Shown here in pieces: positions 25,457 through 34,601 of a stretch of 64,000 nucleotides of DNA; position 1 is the stretch's first letter, and every line of letters starts with the position of its first letter. The position numbers and the translations under genes are program-made. Source of the DNA: an uncultured bacterium (GTDB lineage Bacteria; Muiribacteriota; Ozemobacteria; Ozemobacterales; Ozemobacteraceae); NCBI GenBank assembly GCA_937949615.1, contig CALEDQ010000011.1:1-64000 (forward strand), in the 5' to 3' direction. The notes below the pieces were generated by a model, which worked only from the letters and a program-made list of their open reading frames with translations, was not told the DNA's origin and did not search any database.

Positions 25457-28367
25457 CGAGCAGCTCCCAGCTTTCCGCGTCATGCTGGCGCAGAGCGAAA
25501 TCACTATGTAATGCCGCTCTTGTCGTGCTGCAGACGAGAATTTTGCTTTCGGTACTGATCGTGCGGGCTTCGAGATGCGCGGCCTGTTCGGTTACCCGGC
25601 CGATGATGGTAAAATCCTTGCGGCCGGTACGGCTGCCAATGCTGCCGGAGATCGCCAGACCGGTCGCGATGCCGATGCCGTTTTCGAGAGCAAAAAGGCC
25701 CTGCCGCGCCCTTTCCTGATTCAGTTCTCTGAGCTTGCAGCGCATCGCCATGGCAGTCTGGCAGGCCCGACAGGCAGTATTCTCCAGACCCGGGCCTTCG
25801 TAAAACACGATCTGAATCGCATCGCCGATATACTTGTCGATAACTCCGTGATACTGGCTGATCGCTTCTTCCATGGCGGTAAAATAGGTGTTGAGCAGAT
25901 CGACGACCTCAGATGGCGCAAACTTTTCGCTCAACGAGGTAAAACCTCTGATATCAGAAGCAGCAACGCTGACAATCTGCTTTTCGGTTCGAGTCGCTGT
26001 CCCTTCGGCTCTATTTTCGACTTTTTCGAGCAGTCGGGCCGAAACCAGGCGTTTGATCATTTCTCTCTGCTTCAGCGCGGCCGACATTTTGTTGAAGGCC
26101 GAGGTTATCTGGCTGAACTCGTCGCCCGAAAATCTGGCGATCTGAACCCCATATTCTTCGCGATCAAGCCTTTTAACGCCTTCTGAAAAGATGCCGACCG
26201 GTTTGACGATAAACTCGGCGAACAGCAGCGACAGAACCATGATTACCAGAATGCCATAGCCTGCCAGAGCCGGAAAAATCATGCCCAGAACCAGTTGGCC
26301 GATACCGCGGCCGCGGCTTCGGCCGGTCGCGGCAAACAGAGCCGCTTTCTGCGGCCGATGGCTCCAGGCCCAGACTTTGGCGCCACTTTCGGAATGAAAA
26401 ATGAGACTGCCGGTGTCGCGGGTTTCCATGGCCCGGTTGAAAATTTCGAGCATTTCATCATCAGTCTGGTTGTGCCCCGGCCAGGCATGCATGCTGAGCT
26501 CGCTCTGCCGGCGCAGCCTGGCTGCCAGTTCGATGTCGCAATAACTATCGCTTTCAGCAAAACGTGCTTTCCAATCTTTGGAAAATTCGCCCAGGTAGGC
26601 ATGAGTGTAGAAATCGCCATCGTTAGTTCGCGGGTAAGCGAAAACGTAGCCCAGCCCGGGGGATTTTGCCAGTATAACCGAAGCCCGGCTTGTCTCCAGG
26701 GTGTGCGCAATATCCCGCTGCATGGTTGTTTCATGGGGCAGTGCAGCTTCTTCGCGTTCAGGGGTTATGTAATCTTCAAAGATACCCAGGGTGAGGGTGT
26801 TCGCCAGAGCGTTTCCCTGTTGTTTGAGCAGACCGAGGCCGGCAAGATATTTTGGCAGAATCACGTTCAGAAGTTTGTGCGAATCGCGCTCAAGTGGCCA
26901 GAAATTCCTTGAAAAGTGCAGAATTGTGCCGTCCTGCGCTATCCAGCTGTGATTGTCGGTCAGCGATTGCAGCCAGAAAAGGTCGTCATCGGCGCGCGCC
27001 AGAATCACTGCCGGGTTCATGACTTTGCCCTTGTAATCTTCGATTCGGCGTTTGATTTCGAGCATCGCCAGCTGCTGATGCATGTCGTTTTCGTTGTCGT
27101 ACATCACGAATCTGCCGATCAGGTCCTGGGTTTTTTTCAGCACATGGTTTTCAATAATGCGGTCTGAGCCCTGCAGGCTGATCACGGTCAGCAGACCGGT
27201 GCCGGCTGCCGGAATAAAAATGATCACAGCCAGCAGCAGCAGCAGCTTTCTTCTGATCGCCAGGCGCAGATTCAGACCAAACAGCCAGTAATGAACGGCC
27301 GCCATCAGGTAGCCAAGAAAAAGCAGCCCGCCCGCCAGCCTGAAAATCTGCAGATCGTTCCGCATCTCGATGACTTCGACTGGTGCTCTGGCCCGCAGAC
27401 AGAGACTGAAGTCGTCTGCGACCCCGGTGGCCTTTTCCCCGTGATATCTTTTAAAAAAGCTGATATGGTTGAGAAAGTCGGTTGGCGGCTGGCAGTAGTA
27501 GGCCAGACCGGCGTCGGTTTCACGAAAGCCGTTCTGCTGGTCTGGCATTTTCGCAAAATCTGCTTCAAACTGTTTAGAAGCCTCATTCAGCGCATTTTGA
27601 AGTATGTTTTCCGGTCTGATTGAAGACTGAAGAATGCCGATCATGTATGAACCATGAATATTTCTGCGACTGATGCAGTTGTAGGCATAATAATACATCG
27701 ACTGCCGGCCGAAATAGTCGGTGAACATCTCTTTAACCGTGCCGTGCGGCAGAATATAGTCACTGTAACGGTTCAGATACTTGAACTCAAGGGCCGAGCC
27801 ATTGTCGAAGCCGAAATTGATCATCTGTCTGGTCAGCGCGCTGAAAGACAGCTCCGACCAGCTCTGCTGGTAATATTGCTCGTAAAGCCTGGTGCTTACC
27901 GCAACCAGCCTGTAAGTCATGGCGATCGACAGTTTGTCGGGCTCTGGGCACTGCCGGTGCAGTTCATCGGCAAACCAGTAAAAAATTTCGGCAAAGGCCG
28001 GGCCGGTTACCGTTATAAACAATGGCTCGAGCTGCCGGGCCCGCAGCCCGCCCAGTAAGGTTGTCGGCAGGCGGGTGTCGAAGATCTCACGGCCAAAATC
28101 ACGCTCAGGCAACATGCGGACAATTTCAGAAGTAATCTCAGGCAGCAGTTCGCCGTGAACTTTTCTGATCGTTTCTTTTACATAACTGTCAGGCCGCATC
28201 AGACCCTTGATTCTTTCCGCTTCCTGCAGGATTTTTTCGCGCAGCAGAGCCATGGCGGCATCTTCGGTTCTTTGCCTGGCGGCATTCAGAAGATTGTTGA
28301 AGAACAGCAACGGCACCGCCAGCACTGTCAGGCCGGCCAGCAAAAGAATGACAAGGCGGGTTTTCAT
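25446..28367 (-). CDS. C1-like class III cyclase homologue with HAMP domain
   Basis: 973 residues from ATG 28367, so the protein starts with a membrane segment (MKTRLVILLLAGLTVLAVPL). The layout parallels its downstream neighbour: extracytoplasmic region, helix pair (LLLLLAVIIFIPAAGTGLLTVI), sensor region, membrane segment, HAMP, cyclase. Both metal-binding Asp are intact 44 residues apart (D805 in SDIRGFT; D849 in DKYIGDAI). The position of the transition-state Asn is Glu927 and that of Arg is His931 (GRVTEQAAHLE), as in mammalian C1, where Arg is also His. It is predicted to need a C2-type partner, which the overlapping gene supplies. Confidence 0.87.
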   Translation of the reverse strand: MKTRLVILLLAGLTVLAVPLLFFNNLLNAARQRTEDAAMALLREKILQEAERIKGLMRPDSYVKETIRKVHGELLPEITSEIVRMLPERDFGREIFDTRLPTTLLGGLRARQLEPLFITVTGPAFAEIFYWFADELHRQCPEPDKLSIAMTYRLVAVSTRLYEQYYQQSWSELSFSALTRQMINFGFDNGSALEFKYLNRYSDYILPHGTVKEMFTDYFGRQSMYYYAYNCISRRNIHGSYMIGILQSSIRPENILQNALNEASKQFEADFAKMPDQQNGFRETDAGLAYYCQPPTDFLNHISFFKRYHGEKATGVADDFSLCLRARAPVEVIEMRNDLQIFRLAGGLLFLGYLMAAVHYWLFGLNLRLAIRRKLLLLLAVIIFIPAAGTGLLTVISLQGSDRIIENHVLKKTQDLIGRFVMYDNENDMHQQLAMLEIKRRIEDYKGKVMNPAVILARADDDLFWLQSLTDNHSWIAQDGTILHFSRNFWPLERDSHKLLNVILPKYLAGLGLLKQQGNALANTLTLGIFEDYITPEREEAALPHETTMQRDIAHTLETSRASVILAKSPGLGYVFAYPRTNDGDFYTHAYLGEFSKDWKARFAESDSYCDIELAARLRRQSELSMHAWPGHNQTDDEMLEIFNRAMETRDTGSLIFHSESGAKVWAWSHRPQKAALFAATGRSRGRGIGQLVLGMIFPALAGYGILVIMVLSLLFAEFIVKPVGIFSEGVKRLDREEYGVQIARFSGDEFSQITSAFNKMSAALKQREMIKRLVSARLLEKVENRAEGTATRTEKQIVSVAASDIRGFTSLSEKFAPSEVVDLLNTYFTAMEEAISQYHGVIDKYIGDAIQIVFYEGPGLENTACRACQTAMAMRCKLRELNQERARQGLFALENGIGIATGLAISGSIGSRTGRKDFTIIGRVTEQAAHLEARTISTESKILVCSTTRAALHSDFALRQHDAESWELLDEC

Positions 28368-28501
28368 CTTTTCAGATCCATACGGCAATTCGTGTCCACA
28401 AAGCATTTTATCATCATTCAACCGCAACGGTAAAACTATGTTACCCGGGTGGCGTTTTGTGCGTAATACATACTCAACATCATTCTGCTGATTGTTAATG
28501 A

Positions 28502-31444
28502 ATGACCGAGCGTGCTAAATTTATGGCAATGCAGAAAAGCGATCTTGCGCAAGGATACTATCAACGGTTCCCGATTCTTTCATGGCTTGGGATCATCTTT
28601 TGCTTCGTCCTTTTTCCGGCCGGTCTGGTCAATCTGGGGCTCGACCATCTTTTCGAAACAATGTCGGCCAACAACCGCGAAGAAATCGCCGGCAGAATGG
28701 AAACCGCCCTTAAAACCGTCGAGCTGTTCAGCGATAACGAATACTTTGCCCATCATCTGCTTCTGCAGATGAACCAGCAGGCGATAAACGCAGCAAACCC
28801 GAAGGCTGCTCTGGGGCAGGTGAAAAACCGCCTTCAGAGACGATTTCCCGGTGCTTTCACCTTCATCTTCTGGGATGAAAAGGGCGACCTGATCAGAGAA
28901 ATTTCTGACGAAACATCGTTCGGTTACATCATCAAAAAGACCTGGCAGTTTCTTAAAAAAGCTTCTGAACTGCTTGGGCGCTGGGATGAAACTTATGAAA
29001 AAGTTAGTCTCGGTACTCTCGCCGATGTCGAAAAAGAGTCGAAAATTCTACGCAATTTTCTCGGAAAACTGCTGGTCAGCTACCAGCTGCGCTATCCCTG
29101 GCTGAGCGGCCAGCTTGGTCGGCCGCTGCAGACCGCGCCACCGGGCCCAAGAAGCCGCATCTGGTATCGCATCAACGATCGCTTCGGCTTTCTCTGCTTC
29201 ATTAATAATGACTTTATAAAAAGTCGTGCCGGCAGCGAATTTGCCGTCAACAGGATTCGCCGTGAAATGCCCGAATTCTCTGTGCATGTTTCTGACTACC
29301 CGGCTTCTGAAGAATTTTTTCCGCCTGCCGACCCTGCCCGAGCACCCAAAATGGTTCTGGCCCTCAGCCGCTTCGAGGCTATGAGTCCGGCCAGCTTTGA
29401 GGTTTTTGACGATATTCTCGTCGGCTGTCGCCTGATTAATCAGAGCCAGCGGGCAGTGTGCTGCTGCCCGGCCGATCTGCTCTTTTCTCCTGAGAAGGCC
29501 AGGTTTGAATACCTTGGCCGGAGCGCCAGACTGCTTCTGCCCCTGTTTTTTATCTTTCTTGTCTGGTTCAAAACCAGAAACACCGGTTTCGTATCGATAA
29601 GATTCAAGCTGGTGCTGATTTTTTGCTACGCCGGCGGCATTCCGCTGCTTATTATGGGCAGTGTCGGCATCGAATACCTCGACCAGAAAAAACTGCAGCT
29701 GGTTTATGAGGCACAGACCCGTGGCATCAACATGCTTTATGCCATAGACAGACATTTTCAGGTTTTCCTGAGCGACCAGGCGAGCTATCTGGCAGAGCTG
29801 ATCAAAAAGTACAATGCTGAACATGCTGAAAAAATTCTCGAATCAGCTGTTTTAAACAGAATTCGCGACAAGCTTCTCAGCGAAAACCGGCCAGAGTCTA
29901 TCCAGATATACAACGAGAAGGGCGCTGCTCTGGTTGCCGACAGCCACCGCACCATTTTTTCCGATTATACGATTTCGAGCCAGATCGCCATCGAAGTTAT
30001 GCGTTCTGCCAAAGAGAGTACCGTTTTCGGTAAAGAGCCGTTTCTCAGTGGTAAATTCGGCATCGACGCCTTTTCGAGAAAAAAAGAAATTTCGACGCTC
30101 GGCCTTGGCATGCATGAACTCTATTTCTTTTTCGATTTTCTCGGCCGCTTCGGAAGTGAAGGCAGGCAAGCCATGCTGCAGCTTTTCTGGCGCCGCGAAA
30201 AAATGCAGCGAAACTATTTCGAGCACTTTCATTCTGAAACCCTCGCCGGCAATATTCCTGGCGGGGCGGAGGTTGCCGCTTATTACCCGGTTGAGGATCT
30301 CATTTTTTCTGCCCACCCTGAAGACAGTGGTCTGAGATCGCTTTGTCAGAGTGCTTACGCAAGCCTGATTCTGAGAAAGAATTCTCTGTTGCTGAAAACC
30401 GGCGAATATTCAGCGGTTGCGATGCGCGGCATGAATCTCGACCGCATGTGTCTTCTCTTTCTGACGCCAATGGCCGGCATTGAACACGCCATCGGGGTTA
30501 TGCGCCTGCAAATGCTGGCACTGGCGGTCATTTTTCTGCTGATGACCGTGCTGATGTTTCGTTTTCTTGCCAACCGCTTTCTGACGCCGATCGGCGAGAT
30601 CAATAATGCTATCCGGGCTATCAACGACCGCAATTTTTCGTTTCGTCTGACCATCGATTCAAGCCGCGAATTCAGAGAACTGGCTACGACCTTCAACGCC
30701 ACTCTCGAAACTCTGCGTGACCTCGAAACCGCCCGCATCGTTCAGGAAAATCTTCTGCCCGAAAAGGAAACAGTTCTCGGCAGTCTGCGGCTGGTCGCGC
30801 GTTCACAGGCCTTTTCCCGGATCGGCGGCGACTACTTTGATTTCTTCCCGATATCAGATAATACCCTCGGGGTTTTCATCGGCGATGTTTCGGGGCACGG
30901 CATTTCGGCGGCTTTGATTATGGCAATGGCGAAAGCTACCCTGATTTCGGTTAAAAACAGCTTCTCTGACGGTGAAAAGCTTCTCGATGCTCTTGATCAG
31001 ATGCTGGCAATGAACCGCACCCGGGGCACCCGCGAATACATGACCGGCCTTTTTATCACCATCGATTCTGATACCGGTAGCTGCCGCCTGATCAATCGCG
31101 GCCATTGCATGCCGATTCTGGTCGGGGTCGGCGGCCAGACTGTCGAGCATATCAGGTCAGGCGGGCTGCCGCTTGGCTATAACCGCCGCGGCAGCAGTCA
31201 GACAGTTGAATTCTGTCTCGGGCCCGACGAAACTCTCTGCCTTTATACCGACGGAATAGCCGAAGCATGTGGCCAGAACGGCGATGCGCTCGGTTATGAG
31301 GGTTTCAGGCTGATGCTGCAGGCGGGCTGGCACCCGCAACCGGAACAGTTCCTCGAAACTTTGCTGCAGAGTCATGCAAAATGGGCACATCAGCAGGATG
31401 ACGATCAGACGGTCGTACTGATCAGACGGAGCGCTGAATGTTAA
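28502..31444 (+). CDS. Membrane sensor with HAMP and SpoIIE-type phosphatase
   Basis: 980 residues. Membrane segments at about 24-46, 338-353, 368-392 and 668-690; HAMP at about 690-745; PP2C-like SpoIIE/RsbU phosphatase in the last 225 residues. Catalytic motifs are intact: IGGDYFDFF, GDVSGHGISAALIMA, YTDGIAEA and the terminal DDDQTVVLI. RsbU-type phosphatases dephosphorylate anti-anti-sigma factors; the partner is not in this window. Its start is 134 bases from the divergent cyclase gene. The last seven bases overlap the next phosphatase gene. Confidence 0.9.
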   Translation: MTERAKFMAMQKSDLAQGYYQRFPILSWLGIIFCFVLFPAGLVNLGLDHLFETMSANNREEIAGRMETALKTVELFSDNEYFAHHLLLQMNQQAINAANPKAALGQVKNRLQRRFPGAFTFIFWDEKGDLIREISDETSFGYIIKKTWQFLKKASELLGRWDETYEKVSLGTLADVEKESKILRNFLGKLLVSYQLRYPWLSGQLGRPLQTAPPGPRSRIWYRINDRFGFLCFINNDFIKSRAGSEFAVNRIRREMPEFSVHVSDYPASEEFFPPADPARAPKMVLALSRFEAMSPASFEVFDDILVGCRLINQSQRAVCCCPADLLFSPEKARFEYLGRSARLLLPLFFIFLVWFKTRNTGFVSIRFKLVLIFCYAGGIPLLIMGSVGIEYLDQKKLQLVYEAQTRGINMLYAIDRHFQVFLSDQASYLAELIKKYNAEHAEKILESAVLNRIRDKLLSENRPESIQIYNEKGAALVADSHRTIFSDYTISSQIAIEVMRSAKESTVFGKEPFLSGKFGIDAFSRKKEISTLGLGMHELYFFFDFLGRFGSEGRQAMLQLFWRREKMQRNYFEHFHSETLAGNIPGGAEVAAYYPVEDLIFSAHPEDSGLRSLCQSAYASLILRKNSLLLKTGEYSAVAMRGMNLDRMCLLFLTPMAGIEHAIGVMRLQMLALAVIFLLMTVLMFRFLANRFLTPIGEINNAIRAINDRNFSFRLTIDSSREFRELATTFNATLETLRDLETARIVQENLLPEKETVLGSLRLVARSQAFSRIGGDYFDFFPISDNTLGVFIGDVSGHGISAALIMAMAKATLISVKNSFSDGEKLLDALDQMLAMNRTRGTREYMTGLFITIDSDTGSCRLINRGHCMPILVGVGGQTVEHIRSGGLPLGYNRRGSSQTVEFCLGPDETLCLYTDGIAEACGQNGDALGYEGFRLMLQAGWHPQPEQFLETLLQSHAKWAHQQDDDQTVVLIRRSAEC

Positions 31445-34323
31445 ATACCGTAAAGAAAGCAAAATCAGGCACATTCTCAGGCTATCTGCCGGCAGTTGCT
31501 GCTTTGCTGGTTTTTTATCTGATCGTTTACTTCGGTTTTGCCTACTACAACGAGCGTTATCAGACTTTTCAGCTGAGTGAATTTTCGCGCCGATCTTCAG
31601 ATATGCTTGAAATGTTGAATGGTAATGCCGATGTTGAGCATTTTCTTATCAGAACTCTTACGGCCAGCTTCAAGGCATCCTCTGACTATCGGGTTTTTCT
31701 CGACAGACTGCGGGTGTTAAGAAAAGAATCAGGCGAGCGACTGACATGCGTTGTCTGGAACACTGACGGTAAGGTTGTCGAGAATGATCATTTCGATCGC
31801 AGTGAAGTTCCTGAACAGTTTCTTGAGGGAATCTACCGCGATATTAAAGATATTCACAGTCAGGCTGACAATTATTCCGGAGCTGGTCTGGAAAGGCTGC
31901 AAAAAATTCTTGGGCCGCATCTGAAGCTTACTAAACTCCTTGCTTCACTGAACTTCGGGCACGTCAGATTTCTGCAGCCGGATGCTTCGGGAAAACGCCC
32001 TGAATTTTGGCTGGCTTCGGGTAACAGCTTTCTGGTAATGGTCTTTTATGAGCGGAAAAACGCTGACGAAGACTTTGGCTTAAGAAGTCTGGTTAAAGAG
32101 TCTGCCGGTCATGATATCCGTCTGGGCTTTTTTCACAGCAACGGTCACGGAGGCTCCGGTCTGAATGTCTGGCTGGAAAGAGCGGTGCGGCAGAACGATC
32201 TTGAAGGCCGTTCGGCTGCTATCATCGACGGAATTATGGTTTCCGGCAGAATAATATCCGGAAAGAAAGTTCTGGTTGCTTATAAACGTTTCATACCTCT
32301 GCTCGAGCCTGGCAGGCTGACCTGCCTGCTTGCTCTGATCGGTTTTTTTGCGCTGGCGCTGGTCGTAAAAGAGGCTGGTTTCAGGCTCGATCATCATTCG
32401 GTTAAGTTGCAGCTGCTGCTGATGTTGCTGGTTACCACTGGCCTGCCTTTTCTGCTGCTTGCCATCGCCGCTTCTGACCATGTGGCCCGCAAGCGCACGG
32501 CTTTGATAGAAGAGGCCTATCAGACCTGTATCGGCTATATTCAGCATGTTGATCGCCGCAGCCAGATAATCAACTCAAATATCATCAACCAGGTCAACCG
32601 TCTGCAGAAAGATATCAGAAGTATGCTGCCCGGCCGCTTCGGCGCCTATGAAATGCATGCCCTGATCAAGGGGAAGCTGCAGGATTCACTGCTGGACTAC
32701 AGGCTGGTTGCCAGTTCGCCGCCACAGGTAATGAGCGAGCTGGGCGTGCTTCAGGGCAGCCGCTTTGCTCCTTTCAACCGCATGGATAAGCCTATGAGTA
32801 AAGTTCTGATCGATCTCAAAATTTCGCGTGATATTGCCGCCAGCTATCTTTCTGAGATGAATAACCGCGCCCCGGCACAGAATATGACCGAAACCGAGCT
32901 GATGGCAGAAATGGTCTATCAGCGGCCATTTCACGAAATCATCCAGAGCATGATGCTGGCCACCGACAAGGTTTTCCGTCTTGGTCTGGTCGATCGCACC
33001 AGTCCACTTCTGGTAAAACTGATTTCTCTTAACCGCGATCATATTATCGATTACTTTCTCATGATTTTTTTCCGCAACGGCACTCTGCAAAGGGAATTTC
33101 TCGAACGTAATTTTCATTCTCTCGAACGCAACCAGCTTGGGCTTAAATTCATGTATTCTGACGATCTTTTCTTTGGCCCTGAAGCCAAGCCGATCATAAG
33201 CAGCAGCTGGTTTTCAGGCATTTACTTGAAAACGCGCGAACACCCTGCAGTAGAGCCTTGCTTCACGAGCATCGACGGACATGACTATGTTTACGCCGGC
33301 ATGCGCGGGCAGAATCTCGACAGTTTCACTCTTTATGCCTTTTACCCGCTCGCCAGAATCGAAGCACAGATTGCCGAAGAAAAGCAGTTTCTGGTAAGTG
33401 CTGCAATCATTACCCTGATTATGCTCGCCGGTCTTGGGTTGATTTTCTCTGCCAGTTTTGTCATGCCGCTGACGGCTTTGCAGACTGGTGCCATTGCCAT
33501 CAGGCAGAGGGATTTCGCCTTCAGACTGAGCGGGCTGGCAAATGATGAATTTGGCGAAATGGCACGAATTTTCAACTCCAGCATGGCTGATTTCGAAGAA
33601 TTGTCGCTGGCCGGAATCGTTCAGGCACGCCTGCTGCCGCAGCAGGGCATTTCAGACAGCCGGTTCGACCTTTTTGGCCGCAGCATACCGATGACCGAGA
33701 TGGGTGGTGACTATTTCGACTACTTTCAGACCGATGAAAATCGTCTGGTGATTATGGCTGGCGACGTGGCCGGTCATGGGGTAGGGGCTTCGCTGATCAT
33801 GGCGATGGCCAAGGCAGGGGTCCTGCGCTGTTCCGACTGCCTCGACAACCCGGCCACCGTTCTGGCCCGCCTGCACCAGATTATTTTCGCCTCGCGCAGT
33901 CGAGCCCAGCGAAAGGTTATGACCTTTCAATATCTGTATTACAACCCCGCAGACGGGGCCGGGGTCTATGCCAATGCCGGCGCCTGCTCACCGGTTCTCG
34001 TCGACCCCGAAAAGGGCACGACTCATGAAATTACTTTACAGGCACCGGTTCTCGGGGGTTTCAAGAAATCGAGTTTTGCCAATCTGAACCTGCAGCTGCA
34101 GCCCGGCCAGGCTGTCATTTTTTACACCGATGGTATGGTTGAAACCATGAATCCCGCCGGCAAAGAAATCGGTTACGAAGGCCTCAAACAGATTTTGCTC
34201 GCCGCCTACGACACAGACGCCAGGCGTTACTACGACAACATCTACCAGAAATACCGCGAATGGCTCGCCGGTGGCCAGCCGCAGGACGACCTCACTCTGA
34301 TCATCCTCATTCGCCGTCATTGA
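31438..34323 (+). CDS. Second membrane sensor with HAMP and SpoIIE-type phosphatase
   Basis: 961 residues, start overlapping the previous stop. Membrane segments at about 15-35, 290-310, 322-348 and 650-675, then HAMP and a SpoIIE domain with intact MGGDYFDY, GDVAGHGVGASLIMA, YTDGMVETM and QDDLTLIIL. The sensor region is paralogous in layout to the previous gene but clearly diverged in sequence, so the two should sense different signals or act as a heteromer. Shared expression with the upstream phosphatase is implied by the overlap. Confidence 0.9.
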   Translation: MLNTVKKAKSGTFSGYLPAVAALLVFYLIVYFGFAYYNERYQTFQLSEFSRRSSDMLEMLNGNADVEHFLIRTLTASFKASSDYRVFLDRLRVLRKESGERLTCVVWNTDGKVVENDHFDRSEVPEQFLEGIYRDIKDIHSQADNYSGAGLERLQKILGPHLKLTKLLASLNFGHVRFLQPDASGKRPEFWLASGNSFLVMVFYERKNADEDFGLRSLVKESAGHDIRLGFFHSNGHGGSGLNVWLERAVRQNDLEGRSAAIIDGIMVSGRIISGKKVLVAYKRFIPLLEPGRLTCLLALIGFFALALVVKEAGFRLDHHSVKLQLLLMLLVTTGLPFLLLAIAASDHVARKRTALIEEAYQTCIGYIQHVDRRSQIINSNIINQVNRLQKDIRSMLPGRFGAYEMHALIKGKLQDSLLDYRLVASSPPQVMSELGVLQGSRFAPFNRMDKPMSKVLIDLKISRDIAASYLSEMNNRAPAQNMTETELMAEMVYQRPFHEIIQSMMLATDKVFRLGLVDRTSPLLVKLISLNRDHIIDYFLMIFFRNGTLQREFLERNFHSLERNQLGLKFMYSDDLFFGPEAKPIISSSWFSGIYLKTREHPAVEPCFTSIDGHDYVYAGMRGQNLDSFTLYAFYPLARIEAQIAEEKQFLVSAAIITLIMLAGLGLIFSASFVMPLTALQTGAIAIRQRDFAFRLSGLANDEFGEMARIFNSSMADFEELSLAGIVQARLLPQQGISDSRFDLFGRSIPMTEMGGDYFDYFQTDENRLVIMAGDVAGHGVGASLIMAMAKAGVLRCSDCLDNPATVLARLHQIIFASRSRAQRKVMTFQYLYYNPADGAGVYANAGACSPVLVDPEKGTTHEITLQAPVLGGFKKSSFANLNLQLQPGQAVIFYTDGMVETMNPAGKEIGYEGLKQILLAAYDTDARRYYDNIYQKYREWLAGGQPQDDLTLIILIRRH

Positions 34324-34601
34324 GCGCCGAATAACCGAAGAAAAACTTATTCGCAGCGGATTAATTGGCATAAACTTCCTTCTGTCGGTGAAAAGCCTTT
34401 AATGGCGAATATGGCCGCGTGGTTCTGTGAGAAGCCCCGAACCCGGAAGCTTAATGCCTTGTTCTGCTTATCGAGCAATTAATAAGGTTTTTTACGGCCA
34501 GGTCTGATAAAATAAAGACTTCTGCCAGGTGGAGGCAGACTTGCTTTTAAGCCTGCCGATTCATTTTCGACCCATAATATTGATGCTTTAGAAGGTAAAG
34601 A

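Noticed and set aside
34324..34601. Possible hairpin TCTGCC...GGCAGA and TGATAAAAT box before the propeller gene
   Set aside because: The stem is short and the box lacks a matching -35 element, so neither is annotated as a feature.
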